Assembly: GCF_003938605.1 (NCBI RefSeq)
Contig: NZ_RHWX01000012.1
Location: forward strand, 1 to 64,000
Direction of reading: 5' to 3'
From: Brevundimonas sp. 357
Lineage (GTDB): Bacteria; Pseudomonadota; Alphaproteobacteria; Caulobacterales; Caulobacteraceae
DNA: 64,000 bases
Each line of letters begins with the position of its first letter. Positions within the stretch are counted from its first letter, which is position 1. Positions 7,809-16,722 of this stretch are shown here, one piece after another. The notes beneath the pieces were generated by a model that saw only the letters and a program-made list of their open reading frames with translations, did not search any database and was not told the DNA's origin. The translations under genes were made by a program, and so were the position numbers.

Positions 7809-8249
7809 TCAGCGGATCAGGCCCTTGCGGCGCGCCCAGTGGGCATAGGCGATCTGGATGACGAAGATCAGGGTGACGACCAGGGTGAAAGCCACGCCGC
7901 CCGCACCGATGACTTCACGCCCGTTGCTGAGCGCCAGCACATAGACGGCGTGCGCCAACATGGCGATCAGACCCGCGACGAAAGCGTTGAACGCCAGCTT
8001 CCGCCGAAGCAGCAGCATCAGCGCGCCCAGCAGGCCGCACCACACCGCCACGCCGAAGGCCACATCGGTCCACATCGGCGCGCCGCGCAGATAGGCCACC
8101 TGCTCCATCGTCAGCGCGCTCCAGTAGGCGGCGGCTCCCGTCACCTTCTGGTACCATTGCCAGACGCCGACGCCGTTCCAGACCACCGAGGCTGCGGCGA
8201 TGGCCCACAGGTGCCACGGCGCCGCCGGACGCTTCGAAATATCGACCAT
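7809..8249 (-). CDS. Small four-helix membrane protein, tandem copy 1
   Basis: About 146 residues with four hydrophobic segments. It resembles short proteins in sphingomonads and caulobacters that carry the uninformative label 'sugar transporter'; no transport motif is visible. It is clearly paralogous to the next upstream gene: both share PWHLW, a VWQW motif, YWS.L...AYLR, W.DVA.GVA.W.GLL and S.GRE..G..GVAF. Two adjacent ATGs exist; I prefer 8249 because GGGGGA then has normal spacing, but 8252 is possible. Function unknown. Confidence 0.72.
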   Translation of the reverse strand: MVDISKRPAAPWHLWAIAAASVVWNGVGVWQWYQKVTGAAAYWSALTMEQVAYLRGAPMWTDVAFGVAVWCGLLGALMLLLRRKLAFNAFVAGLIAMLAHAVYVLALSNGREVIGAGGVAFTLVVTLIFVIQIAYAHWARRKGLIR

Positions 8250-8326
8250 CATTCTTCCCCCCAGGGCCTTGAGAACCGAAAACTACGCCGAAATAGACCG
8301 ATGTAACAAGGGCTTCCGCCCGCCCC

Positions 8327-8767
8327 TCAGACGATCACGCCGCGTCTGCCCATCCAGGCGCAATAGGCGGTCTGAACGACCAGGACGGCGATGATGACCA
8401 GGCCGAACGCCACGCCGACCGGCCCCATGATCTCGCGCCCATCGCTCATGAAGTGGATGTAGGCCGTGTCCGCCAGCATGGCGATCAGGGCGACGGCGAA
8501 CGCCATCGTCGCCTGACGCCGCCGAAACAGCAGCAGCACCGCCGCCAGCAGCCCACCCCAGAAAGCGACGCCGACCGCGACATCGGTCCATAAGGGCACG
8601 GCGCGCAGATAGGCCGCCTCGGCGGGGCTCAGACTGCTCCAATAGGCCGGATCGCCCGTCACCTGCAGCGTCCACTGCCAGACGAAAAGGGCGTTCCACA
8701 GAAAGGACAACACGCCGGCCAGCCACAGGTGCCAGGGCGTCGACATACGCCGCAGAACATCGACCAT
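8327..8767 (-). CDS. Small four-helix membrane protein, tandem copy 2
   Basis: A 146-residue paralogue of the gene immediately downstream, with the same four membrane segments, the same WxDVAxGVAxW centre and a SDGREIMGPVGVAFGLV loop-helix. GGAGG lies six bases before ATG 8767. The pair is separated by about 77 bases and probably arose by tandem duplication. No enzymatic or transport signature is visible. Confidence 0.72.
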   Translation of the reverse strand: MVDVLRRMSTPWHLWLAGVLSFLWNALFVWQWTLQVTGDPAYWSSLSPAEAAYLRAVPLWTDVAVGVAFWGGLLAAVLLLFRRRQATMAFAVALIAMLADTAYIHFMSDGREIMGPVGVAFGLVIIAVLVVQTAYCAWMGRRGVIV

Positions 8768-8851
8768 CGCCGCCTCCGCAGTTTGCTGGCTCAGCCTACG
8801 CCCGACGGGCCGCTACGACAATGAACATCGTTCACCGATCTTCCACTCTCT

Positions 8852-8884
8852 CCGTCATCCTCGGGTCAAGCCCGAGGATGACGG
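8852..8884. repeat. Intergenic palindrome with 14-base arms
   Basis: CCGTCATCCTCGGG and its exact reverse complement are separated by five bases (TCAAG). It begins 12 bases past the rarA stop codon. This resembles the short dispersed palindromes of alphaproteobacterial intergenic regions; a diverged relative occurs at 13577. There is no T-tract, so it is not a classical intrinsic terminator, though it could protect mRNA 3' ends. Confidence 0.7.
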
Positions 8885-8895
8885 CGGTCAGCGCC

Positions 8896-10200
8896 TTATT
8901 CCTCGCTCACCCGCGCCCGCATCGCCGCCCAGCGCTCCAGGCGCGCCTTGACCTTCGCCTCATGCCCCTCGCCCTTGGGCTTGTAGAAGGTGCGGCGCTC
9001 CATCTCGTCGGGGAAGAAGTTCGCGCCGGAGAAACCCTCGGGCGTGTCGGGATCGTATTGATAGCCCTTGCCGTAGCCCAGCGACTTCATCAGCTTGGTC
9101 GGAGCGTTGCGGATATGGGCGGGCGGCATCAGGGAGCCGGTCTCGTGCGCCGCCTTCTTCGCCGCCTTGAAGGCTTCATAGACGCCGACCGACTTGGGCG
9201 CAGTGGCCAGATGGACCACGGCCTGAGCCAGCGCCAACTCCCCTTCCGGCGAGCCGAGGAAGTCGTAGGTGTCCTTGGCCGCGTTGGCGACCAGGATGGA
9301 CAGGGGGTCGGCCTGACCGACGTCCTCGACCGCCATGCGCACGATGCGGCGCGCCAGATACAGCGGGTCTTCGCCCCCGTTCAGCATCCGCGCCAGCCAG
9401 TAGAGCGCCGCATCCGGGTCCGATCCCCGCACCGACTTATGCAGGGCCGAGATGAGGTTGTAGTGCTCTTCCCGCGACTTGTCGTAGGCGGGGGCGCGTT
9501 TCTGAAGCACGCCCGCCAGCGCCTGCACATCCAGCGGCTCCACGTCCGTCAGGTCGAACAGCACCTCGGACATGGTCAGCAGATAACGGCCGTCGCCGTC
9601 GGCTAGGGCCAGCATGGCCTGACGCGCCTCAGGCGTCAGCGGCAGGGGCTTGCCCATCAGCGCCTCGGCCCGATCCAGCAGCAGGTCCAGCGAAGCGTCG
9701 TCCAGCCGCTTCAGCACATAGACCTGCGACCGTGACAGCAGGGCGCCGTTCAGCTCGAAGCTGGGATTCTCGGTCGTGGCGCCGACCAGGGTAACGATCC
9801 CCTCCTCCACGAAGGGCAGGAAGCCGTCCTGCTGGGCGCGGTTGAAGCGGTGGATCTCGTCCACGAACAGCAGGGTCTGCTGCCCCGCCGCCCGGCGCAT
9901 CCGCGCGGCCTCGAACGCCTTCTTCAGGTCTGCGACGCCCGAGAAGACGGCGCTGATCGACTGGTATTCATAGCCCGCCGCCTTGGCCAGCAGGCGGGCG
10001 ATCGTCGTCTTGCCCGTGCCCGGCGGCCCCCACAGGATCATGGAGCCCAGACGCCCGGCCTCGATCATCCGGCGGATCGGCCCGCCCTCGCCCAACAGAT
10101 GATCCTGACCCACCACCTGGTCCAGCGCCTGCGGGCGCAGACGGTCGGCCAGGGGCGCGTCGGGAGGATGGATGCCGGAGGCTTCGAACAAATCAGTCAT
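8896..10200 (-). CDS. rarA: Replication-associated recombination protein A (AAA+ ATPase)
   Basis: A 434-residue RarA/MgsA/WRNIP1-family clamp-loader-like ATPase acting at stalled replication forks. Walker A is GPPGTGKTT (residues 58-66), Walker B VDEIHRFN (113-120), sensor 1 GATTENPSFELN, and the C-terminal tetramerisation region includes LPPAHIRNAPTKLMK-like and YGKGYQYDPDTPEG motifs. The frame extends upstream, but ATG 10200 (MTDLFEASG) gives the normal family length. It is divergent from a VOC-family gene. Confidence 0.95.
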   Translation of the reverse strand: MTDLFEASGIHPPDAPLADRLRPQALDQVVGQDHLLGEGGPIRRMIEAGRLGSMILWGPPGTGKTTIARLLAKAAGYEYQSISAVFSGVADLKKAFEAARMRRAAGQQTLLFVDEIHRFNRAQQDGFLPFVEEGIVTLVGATTENPSFELNGALLSRSQVYVLKRLDDASLDLLLDRAEALMGKPLPLTPEARQAMLALADGDGRYLLTMSEVLFDLTDVEPLDVQALAGVLQKRAPAYDKSREEHYNLISALHKSVRGSDPDAALYWLARMLNGGEDPLYLARRIVRMAVEDVGQADPLSILVANAAKDTYDFLGSPEGELALAQAVVHLATAPKSVGVYEAFKAAKKAAHETGSLMPPAHIRNAPTKLMKSLGYGKGYQYDPDTPEGFSGANFFPDEMERRTFYKPKGEGHEAKVKARLERWAAMRARVSEE

Positions 10201-10269
10201 GGAACGCTCTAGATAGGCGTTCGTTCGGGCGACTGCACCCGCTACAACGCCTCGTTGAGGAGGAATCGC

Positions 10270-10689
10270 ATGACTGAAGCCAAGCCTGACCAGGGACCGC
10301 GCGGCGGGGTGACGCCCCACCTGACCATTCCCTCGCGCGGGGCCGCCGCAGCGATCGAATTCTACGCCCGCGCCTTCGGGGCCGAGGAAGTCATGCGGAT
10401 GCCGGCCGAGGACGGCGAGCGCCTGTTGCACGCCCATCTGCGCATCAACGGCGGCAGCGTCATGCTGGCCGACGAATTCCCCGAATGGACCGGCGAGGCC
10501 GACATCAAGCCCGTCGGCGTCAGCCTGCATCTTCAGGTCGACGACGCCGACGAATGGTGGGGCCGCGCCCTGGTCAACGGCGCCATTCCGGTCATGCCGC
10601 TGGAGAACCAGTTCTGGGGCGACCGCTACGGCCAGCTGCGCGATCCGTTCGGCCACCTGTGGAGCATCGGGGGACCGCAGAAGGGCTGA
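10270..10689 (+). CDS. VOC/PhnB-like glyoxalase-fold protein
   Basis: A 139-residue protein of the vicinal oxygen chelate superfamily, PhnB-like branch: HLTIPSRGAAAAIEFYARAFGAEEVMRMP at the start and QFWGDRYGQLRDPFGHLWSIG at the end. A strong GAGGAGG site precedes ATG 10270; the in-frame upstream ATG at 10255 would overlap it. Members often bind a metal or small ligand, but the substrate here is unknown. Confidence 0.85.
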   Translation: MTEAKPDQGPRGGVTPHLTIPSRGAAAAIEFYARAFGAEEVMRMPAEDGERLLHAHLRINGGSVMLADEFPEWTGEADIKPVGVSLHLQVDDADEWWGRALVNGAIPVMPLENQFWGDRYGQLRDPFGHLWSIGGPQKG

Positions 10690-10718
10690 CCGCCCCTCTG
10701 CGGCGGGGGCGCCGCGCC

Positions 10719-12107
10719 TTAGGGCAGGCGCCCCGTCAGGCGACGGCCGTTGCGGACGATGGTCAGCTCCGAGCCGCGTTGAGCCCGGCCCAGGGCGGCG
10801 ACCGTGGTGACGGCGCGGCCGTCGATCTGCACCACCAGGTCGTTGGGGCGCAGGCCGATACGGGCCGGGATGCTGTTGCGTTGCAGGCCCGTGACCACCA
10901 CGCCGCTGGTGAAGGGATCTCCGCCCAAGCGATCGGCCAGCGCCGGGTTCAGCGCCACGCCCTGAAGCCCGGCCAGGGCGCCCTGCCCCACGACCGAGCC
11001 CTGCCCCGGATCGGCGTCGCCCGGCAAGGTCGAAACGCGCGCGTTCAGCGTCTGCGTCCGGCCGTCGCGCAGGACGGTCACGGCCACGGTGTCGTTCGGC
11101 GAGCGCGTGCCGACGCGGAAGTTCAGGCCGCCCTGATCGTTGACCTCGGCGCCGTCGATGGCGGTGATGACGTCGCCCTGCTCGATACCCGCGCGGGCGG
11201 CGGGGCCGCCGGCGTAGACGTCAGTAACCATCAGCCCTTGCGGCCGATCCAGCCCCAGGCTGCGGGCCATGTCGGAACTGACCGTGTCGCCCTTGACGCC
11301 CAGCCAGGCGCGTTCGACCGACTTTGCGCCGCCGACGGCGGAATCCACCACCCGCTTGACCATAGTCGCCGGCACGGCGAAGCCCACACCCGTCGAAGAG
11401 CCGGTGCGCGAGAAGATGGCTGTATTGATGCCGATCAGATCGCCGTCCATGTCGACCAGGGCGCCGCCCGAGTTACCGGGATTGATCGGCGCGTCGGTCT
11501 GGATGAAGGAGCCGGAATCGCTGATGCCCGTCTCGGTGCGGTTCAGGGCCGAGATGATGCCGTTGGTCACAGTCTGGCCGACGCCGAACGGGTTGCCGAT
11601 GGCCAGGACCAGATCGCCGACCTGCTGCTGCTCCTGATCGTCGATGCGCAGAACCGGCAGATCGCCGTCCAGGTTCTCGAGCTGCAGCACCGCGATGTCG
11701 GACCGCTCATCGGCCAGCAGCACCTTGGCCGGGTATTCACGCCGGTCGTTCAGGGTGACGCGGATTTCCTGCATGTTCTGGATGACGTGGTTGTTCGTCA
11801 CCACGATGCCGTCCGGGCGCACGATGACGCCCGAACCGATGGAGCCGGTCACGCGCGACTGCGGCCCGCCGCCGAACAGTTCGAAGAAAGGATCGCGCAC
11901 GCGCTGGACGCCGCGCGCGGAAATATTCACCACAGCGGGCGCGGCCTCGCGCACCACGGGGGCGAAGCTGGTCTTCAACGATCCGGCGTCGCGCGGAGCG
12001 ACGCGGGGCTGTTCGGCGAAGACGCCTTCCTGCGCCTTGGAGGGCTGCGGCTGGCCGCAGGCGGACAGGATCAGGGCGGCGGCGATGGCCAGTCTGGAAG
12101 TCTTCAT
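10719..12107 (-). CDS. DegP/DegQ-type serine protease with lipoprotein signal
   Basis: A 462-residue HtrA-family periplasmic protease and chaperone. The catalytic triad is His107 (TNNHVIQ), Asp137 (SDIAVLQ) and Ser213 (NPGNSGG). Two PDZ domains follow (about residues 265-350 and 375-460, the second with NDLVVQIDG). The N terminus MKTSRLAIAAALILSACG carries a lipobox with Cys17, so unlike classical soluble DegP it is likely lipid-anchored. It neighbours rarA as in many alphaproteobacteria, although a VOC gene intervenes. Confidence 0.92.
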   Translation of the reverse strand: MKTSRLAIAAALILSACGQPQPSKAQEGVFAEQPRVAPRDAGSLKTSFAPVVREAAPAVVNISARGVQRVRDPFFELFGGGPQSRVTGSIGSGVIVRPDGIVVTNNHVIQNMQEIRVTLNDRREYPAKVLLADERSDIAVLQLENLDGDLPVLRIDDQEQQQVGDLVLAIGNPFGVGQTVTNGIISALNRTETGISDSGSFIQTDAPINPGNSGGALVDMDGDLIGINTAIFSRTGSSTGVGFAVPATMVKRVVDSAVGGAKSVERAWLGVKGDTVSSDMARSLGLDRPQGLMVTDVYAGGPAARAGIEQGDVITAIDGAEVNDQGGLNFRVGTRSPNDTVAVTVLRDGRTQTLNARVSTLPGDADPGQGSVVGQGALAGLQGVALNPALADRLGGDPFTSGVVVTGLQRNSIPARIGLRPNDLVVQIDGRAVTTVAALGRAQRGSELTIVRNGRRLTGRLP

Positions 12108-12202
12108 CTCGTCCCGGTTCTACAAGCTTGGGCGTTGTATCCATTCCGCCTCGGCTTTTCGACAGGATCAAGGCCGTCTTTCAGTCCGGGGCGCGGCGGC
12201 GA

Positions 12203-13507
12203 TCAAACGGACGTGAGCTCGTCCCGTTCCGCCCGGCGCGCGGTCAGGAAGCCGATCAGAGCACCCAGCGCCAGCACGACGGAGGCCAGATAGAAGGCCA
12301 GCCCCGGCTCGGACAGCAAGGCGTCGGCCGCAGCGGACACCGCGGGCAGCCCGTGATCCGACAACCAGGCCGCCGCCCGCCCGCCGCCCTCGCCCACCGA
12401 AACCGAATAGATCCAGCCGAAGAACAGGGGCGAGGCCACCCCGGCGATGGAGGCGACGCTCATGTTGGCGCCCTGCAGCTGGCCCTGCTCGCTCTCGCCG
12501 ACACGGCGGGTCATCAGGGACTGAAGCGTCGGCATGGCCAGCCCCCACAGGGCGTTGGGGAACATGGCGACGATGAAGGCGACGCCCGTCGGCGCCCAGC
12601 CCATCAGGGCGATGCCCACCGCCCCGCCGCACAGGCCGAAGATCATGGTCGCCCGATCCCCGAACCGCTTGGACGCCGGTCCGACCAGCACGCCCTGAAC
12701 GATCATGTCCAGCACCCCGACCATGGCCAGCAAGGCCCCGACCTGCCACGGCCCCCAGCCGTAGCGGAGCCCGGCGTAGAGGACGAAGACCGCCGAAAAC
12801 ACGTGGTGGGCGAAGTAGAGCAGGAAGTTCACGACCGCGAGGCCCGCCAGCTCGGCGTGGCGCTTCAGCAGGATCATGGCCCCGACCGGATTGGCGCGCC
12901 GCCAGCTGAAGGGCATCCGCTTCTCCAGCGGCAGACTCTCCGGCAGGATGAACAGGCCGTACAGGAAGGCCACGCCCGACAAGGCGCCCGCCACCCAGAA
13001 GGGCACGCGCGGCCCGAACTCGCCCAGGAAACCGCCCAAAACCGGCCCCAGCACGAAACCACCCGAGAAGGCGGCGCCGATCAGGCCATAGGCGCGGGCG
13101 CGTTTCTCGGGCTCGGTGATGTCGGCCATATAGGCGTAGATTGTGGTGAAGCTGGACGAGGTGACGCCCGCCACCAGCCGCCCGACCGCCAGCCACCACA
13201 GGTTCGGCGCCAGCGCCATCAACACATAGTCCGCCGCCAGCCCGGCGCAGCTGATCAGGATGACCGGGCGTCGCCCATACTGGTCCGACAGCGAGCCGAT
13301 CACGGGCGAGGCCAGGAACTGCATCCCCGCCCACAGAGCCACGAACACTCCGTTCAGCAGGCCCGCGCGCGCGTTCGATCCGACGAACTCCTCGATCAGG
13401 TGCGGCAGGACCGGAATGACGATCCCCATGGCCACGATGTCCAGCACCGCAGTCACGAGGATGAAGGCGATCGCAGCGCGGCGGACCTTGGGCTGGTGCA
13501 GGGACAT
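12203..13507 (-). CDS. MFS transporter, TetA-like drug:H+ antiporter family
   Basis: A 434-residue, 12-helix major facilitator protein. The conserved cytoplasmic motif A is GSLSDQYGRRPVIL between helices 2 and 3, the N-terminal helix carries DIVAMGIVIPVLP, and motif C-like GAAFSGGFVLGPVLGGFLG is in helix 5, which places it in the TCR/Tet(A)-like 14.1.2 group. A chromosomal copy without a TetR-like neighbour is more likely a general efflux pump than a tetracycline resistance gene. Confidence 0.88.
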   Translation of the reverse strand: MSLHQPKVRRAAIAFILVTAVLDIVAMGIVIPVLPHLIEEFVGSNARAGLLNGVFVALWAGMQFLASPVIGSLSDQYGRRPVILISCAGLAADYVLMALAPNLWWLAVGRLVAGVTSSSFTTIYAYMADITEPEKRARAYGLIGAAFSGGFVLGPVLGGFLGEFGPRVPFWVAGALSGVAFLYGLFILPESLPLEKRMPFSWRRANPVGAMILLKRHAELAGLAVVNFLLYFAHHVFSAVFVLYAGLRYGWGPWQVGALLAMVGVLDMIVQGVLVGPASKRFGDRATMIFGLCGGAVGIALMGWAPTGVAFIVAMFPNALWGLAMPTLQSLMTRRVGESEQGQLQGANMSVASIAGVASPLFFGWIYSVSVGEGGGRAAAWLSDHGLPAVSAAADALLSEPGLAFYLASVVLALGALIGFLTARRAERDELTSV

Positions 13508-13576
13508 GAGGGCTCGCGTAGGTGGAGCGTCGTTTTAGAGGGCGCCGAGTGGCCGCGCGATCATTTTCCTCAACGC

Positions 13577-13605
13577 GTCACCCTCGGGAGCAGCCCGAGA
13601 GTGAC
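13577..13605. repeat. Diverged intergenic palindrome
   Basis: GTCACCCTCGGG and CCCGAGAGTGAC pair over 12 positions with one mismatch and a five-base loop. It lies just past the stop of the phosphodiesterase gene, the same placement as the 8852 palindrome past rarA, and shares the CTCGGG/CCCGAG core. It is likely a second member of the same dispersed repeat. Confidence 0.55.
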
Positions 13606-13622
13606 CAGCGCTAGTGACCGGC

Positions 13623-14858
13623 TCAGCGCTGCGTCACCGCCAGCGTGTCCTCCGGTCGGCCATCCCCGCGCGGCGCCGTCACGCCCAGCAGGCGGGCCAG
13701 GAAGGGCTGCACGTCGACGCTGTCCAGGTTCTGCAGCCGCCGTCCGGCGATGACGCCGGGGCCGTGGGCGATGAAGATGGCCTGCATCTCCGGCGCGGCG
13801 TTGTCATAGCCGTGGGCGCCGCCCGGCTTGGTCACCGGACGTGCACGAGTCGCCAGCAGCCAGCCCGGCTCGGAGGCGCAGACAATGGCCGAGACGCGCG
13901 GGTTGGAGCCCAGAACCAGACGCGCCGGAATCTCGCTCTTGCGCCAGCAGTCCAGATGCGGACGCGAGCCCAGCAGCGCCTGCTCCACCTCGGCCTCGCG
14001 ACCGGCGACAGGGTTCAGGAAGGTGACGGGGCCGCCGTAGACGATCTGCACCGCCTCCGGATCGATGATGTCGTCCAGCACAGTCACTCGGTCGGGCGAG
14101 GTCGCCGCCATGCCGTGATCGGACACCACGATCAGGACGGTGTTCTCATACAGACCCCGCGCCTTCAGCCCCTCAACCAGGCGGCCGACGGAGGCGTCGA
14201 CAGAAGCCATGGCCTCCAGCGTCTGAGGCGCGTCCGGCCCGTGGTGGTGGCCCATGGTGTCGACGATGTCGAAATAGAGGGTGGTCAGCGCCGGGCGCTG
14301 GGCGACGGGCAGATCCAGCCAGGTCAGCACCTGATCCACACGGGCGTCGCCCGGCATCGACTGGTCGAAGGGCGTCCAGTAGCTGGGCCGCACGCCGCGG
14401 ATGTCGGCCTCTGACCCCGGCCAGAACATGGTGGCCGTCTTCACGCCCTGCCGCTCGGCCGAGACCCAGATCGGCTCGCCCTGATCCCACCAGCGGCGAT
14501 CGGTGACGGCCTGCTTGTTGCCCAGGGAGAAGCGGCCCAGTTCGGCATCGACCATGTTGTTGCCGACGATGCCGTGATGATCGGGATGCAGGCCCGTGAC
14601 CAGGGTGTAGTGGTTGGGGAAGGTCACGCTGGGGAAGGACGGCTTCATCGGCCCCGACGCCCCCTCGGCCGCCAGTTGCGCCAGCACCGGCGTCGCGCCG
14701 CGCGCCAGATAGTCCGCACGGAAGCCGTCGATGGAGATCAGAATGACGTTCGGCGCCTGAACCGTCTCGACCGGCGGCGCAGTCGGCGTGGTGGCGCAGG
14801 CGGCGACGGCCAGCGTCAGGGCGGCGGCGCGCGCCAGCCCGAACAGACGATCAAACAT
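13623..14858 (-). CDS. Nucleotide pyrophosphatase/phosphodiesterase (NPP) family lipoprotein
   Basis: A 411-residue alkaline-phosphatase-superfamily enzyme, NPP type, which hydrolyses phosphodiester or pyrophosphate bonds using two zinc ions. The first metal aspartate is in ISIDGFRADY (Asp44), the catalytic threonine is Thr79 in SFPSVTFPNHYT, and later metal ligands are in DIVDTMGHHHGP, VSDHGM and GAHGYDN. The N terminus ends LAVAAC, a lipobox, so it is exported and probably lipid-anchored. A hairpin covers its ribosome binding site. Confidence 0.9.
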   Translation of the reverse strand: MFDRLFGLARAAALTLAVAACATTPTAPPVETVQAPNVILISIDGFRADYLARGATPVLAQLAAEGASGPMKPSFPSVTFPNHYTLVTGLHPDHHGIVGNNMVDAELGRFSLGNKQAVTDRRWWDQGEPIWVSAERQGVKTATMFWPGSEADIRGVRPSYWTPFDQSMPGDARVDQVLTWLDLPVAQRPALTTLYFDIVDTMGHHHGPDAPQTLEAMASVDASVGRLVEGLKARGLYENTVLIVVSDHGMAATSPDRVTVLDDIIDPEAVQIVYGGPVTFLNPVAGREAEVEQALLGSRPHLDCWRKSEIPARLVLGSNPRVSAIVCASEPGWLLATRARPVTKPGGAHGYDNAAPEMQAIFIAHGPGVIAGRRLQNLDSVDVQPFLARLLGVTAPRGDGRPEDTLAVTQR

Positions 14859-14865
14859 GTGGGAC

Positions 14866-14886
14866 TCCCGAAATCGACTTTCGGGA
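14866..14886 (-). promoter_or_regulatory. 5'-leader hairpin overlapping the phosphodiesterase ribosome binding site
   Basis: Eight-base arms TCCCGAAA and TTTCGGGA with a five-base loop lie eight bases upstream of the NPP start codon. On the transcript the right arm contains the GGGA of the GGGAG Shine-Dalgarno, so folding would hide it. It could regulate translation; no known riboswitch class is recognised. Confidence 0.4.
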
Positions 14887-14961
14887 ACATTGCCTAAGCT
14901 TAATCCGCGACAGACAGAAGACGGCTTGCCGGTTTTTCACCACCGGGCCACGCTGCGATTC

Positions 14962-15861
14962 ATGACCAGCGTTATCGAAACGAACGGCCTGACCAAGACC
15001 TATGGCGCTGTGCGCGCCCTGGACGGCCTCAGTCTCAGCATACCGCGCGGGGGGGTCTATGGCGTGCTGGGGCCGAACGGCGCGGGCAAGTCGACCCTGT
15101 TCCGCATCCTGCTGGGCCTGATCCGGCCCACGGCGGGCGAGGTGCGGGTGATGGGCCAGCACACCGGCGATCCAGCCGTCACCCGACGCATGGGCTCCAT
15201 GATCGAGACGCCGCGCTATCCGCCCTATCTGACCGCAAGCCAGGCGTTGCGCTGGCTGGCGCTGGCGCATGGGATGGGCGCCGAGGCTGAGACCGACCGA
15301 TGGCTGGCGCGCGTCGGCCTGACCGAGGCGGCGGATCGCAAGGTGCGCGGCTTCTCGGTCGGCATGATGCAACGGCTGGGCGTCGCCGCCGCCCTGATGA
15401 CCCGGCCCGATCTGGTCATCCTCGACGAACCGACCAGCGGCATGGACCCGCCCGGCATTCAGGAAATGCGCGCCCTGATCCGCAGCCTGGCCGACGACGA
15501 CGGCGTCACCGTCGTTCTGGCCAGCCACCAGCTTCTGGAGGTCCAGCGCGTCTGCGACCGCGTCGCCATCCTCAACCGGGGCAAGCTGGCTGCGGAAGGC
15601 AAAGTCAGCGACCTAACCGCCTCGGGCGAGCGGCTGCGGCTGGCCGCCACGCCGCTGGCCAAGGTGATGGCGGTTCTGGGCGAGCGCGGCAGCGTTCAGG
15701 ACGACGCCGTCATGGCCGCCGTGCCGCGCGCCGAGGCCCCTGCCCTGCTGCGCGCCTTGATCGAACAGGGCGTCGACATCGACGAGGCCCGCTGGGTCGG
15801 CGCCGATCTGGAAAGCGTCTTCATGACTGAAACCTCTTCCGCCGAGGGAGGCCGCCCATGA
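14962..15861 (+). CDS. ABC transporter ATP-binding protein
   Basis: A 299-residue ATPase of an ABC-2 type exporter. Walker A GPNGAGKST is at 37-45, the signature is FSVGMMQRLGVA (a common variant of LSGGQ), Walker B is LVILDEPTSGMDP, and the switch His lies in VLASHQLLE. I start at ATG 14962 (MTSVIETNGLTKTYG), giving normal family length; the frame is open further upstream. The stop overlaps the permease start by 4 bases. Substrate is unknown. Confidence 0.92.
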   Translation: MTSVIETNGLTKTYGAVRALDGLSLSIPRGGVYGVLGPNGAGKSTLFRILLGLIRPTAGEVRVMGQHTGDPAVTRRMGSMIETPRYPPYLTASQALRWLALAHGMGAEAETDRWLARVGLTEAADRKVRGFSVGMMQRLGVAAALMTRPDLVILDEPTSGMDPPGIQEMRALIRSLADDDGVTVVLASHQLLEVQRVCDRVAILNRGKLAAEGKVSDLTASGERLRLAATPLAKVMAVLGERGSVQDDAVMAAVPRAEAPALLRALIEQGVDIDEARWVGADLESVFMTETSSAEGGRP

Positions 15862-16718
15862 TGCTGGCCGACGCCATCCGCGCCGAAACCTGGCGCCTGC
15901 TGCAGAACCGCACCGTCCTGATGTGGAGCATCCTCTTCGTGCCGATCGCGGGACTGGCGGCGAGCGTCGGCACCAATCTGTTCCTCGACAATAAAATGTC
16001 GGCGGTCAGCGATCTGCCGTCCGAGTTGCGTCTGGAGCGAGGAACCCTCGACCTCGGCCAAGCCCTGCTTGAGGCGGCCGCAAACTTGGCCAACCCCGTC
16101 GTTCTGGCCTTCCTGCTGATCGGCGCAGCGACCGTCTTCGCCACCGATTACCGCTGGGAGACCTGGCGGCTGATCACCGCGCGCAACAGCCGCCGGAATC
16201 TGATCATGGGCAAGGCGGGCGCGCTGAAGCTGATGGTCCTGCTTGGGCTGGCCCTTATGCTGGCCTCCGCCTTCATAGCCGCCGTCGCCAAGGGTGTGAT
16301 CTTCGACAACCGGCTCGTCTTCCACTTCGGCGCGGAGGCGGCCAAGAGCTTCGGTCTCTTGTGCTTTCTGGCCTATGTCCGTGTGGTGCAGTTCCTGTTG
16401 TTGGCCCTGCTGGCGGCCACCGTCACGCGTTCACTGGTCGCAGCGCTCTTCATCCCCCTGGTGGTCGGCGTGGCGCAAAGCTTCCTCGCCAAGGCCAGCC
16501 TTTTCGCCGGTTGGCAACTAGGGGACTGGCCCACCATGCTGCTGTTTCCCGGCGAGGCCTATGAAGTGCTCAAGGCTCTGATCCAGGGGGGGATGACAGC
16601 CGCCATCCTACCCGCAGACGCCGCGTGGCGCGCCATCGCGGGCCTGGCGCTATGGAGCTTCGGCCCCTTCCTTCTGGCCCTGGCGTGGTTCCAGCGACAG
16701 GACCTATCGAAGGAGTAG
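15858..16718 (+). CDS. ABC-2 type transporter permease
   Basis: A 286-residue integral membrane protein coupled to the preceding ATPase (ATGA overlap). Hydrophobic helices occur near residues 20-42, 77-97, 113-137, 160-188, 194-215 and 250-275, the usual six-helix ABC-2 pattern, with the large N-terminal loop after helix 1 (MSAVSDLPSELRLERG). The pair resembles bacitracin/antibiotic-type exporters, but nothing identifies the cargo. Confidence 0.85.
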   Translation: MMLADAIRAETWRLLQNRTVLMWSILFVPIAGLAASVGTNLFLDNKMSAVSDLPSELRLERGTLDLGQALLEAAANLANPVVLAFLLIGAATVFATDYRWETWRLITARNSRRNLIMGKAGALKLMVLLGLALMLASAFIAAVAKGVIFDNRLVFHFGAEAAKSFGLLCFLAYVRVVQFLLLALLAATVTRSLVAALFIPLVVGVAQSFLAKASLFAGWQLGDWPTMLLFPGEAYEVLKALIQGGMTAAILPADAAWRAIAGLALWSFGPFLLALAWFQRQDLSKE

Positions 16719-16722
16719 CATC

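Noticed and set aside
8852..8884. Intrinsic terminator for rarA
   Set aside because: The stem is strong but there is no T-tract on the transcript side, so I list it as a repeat.
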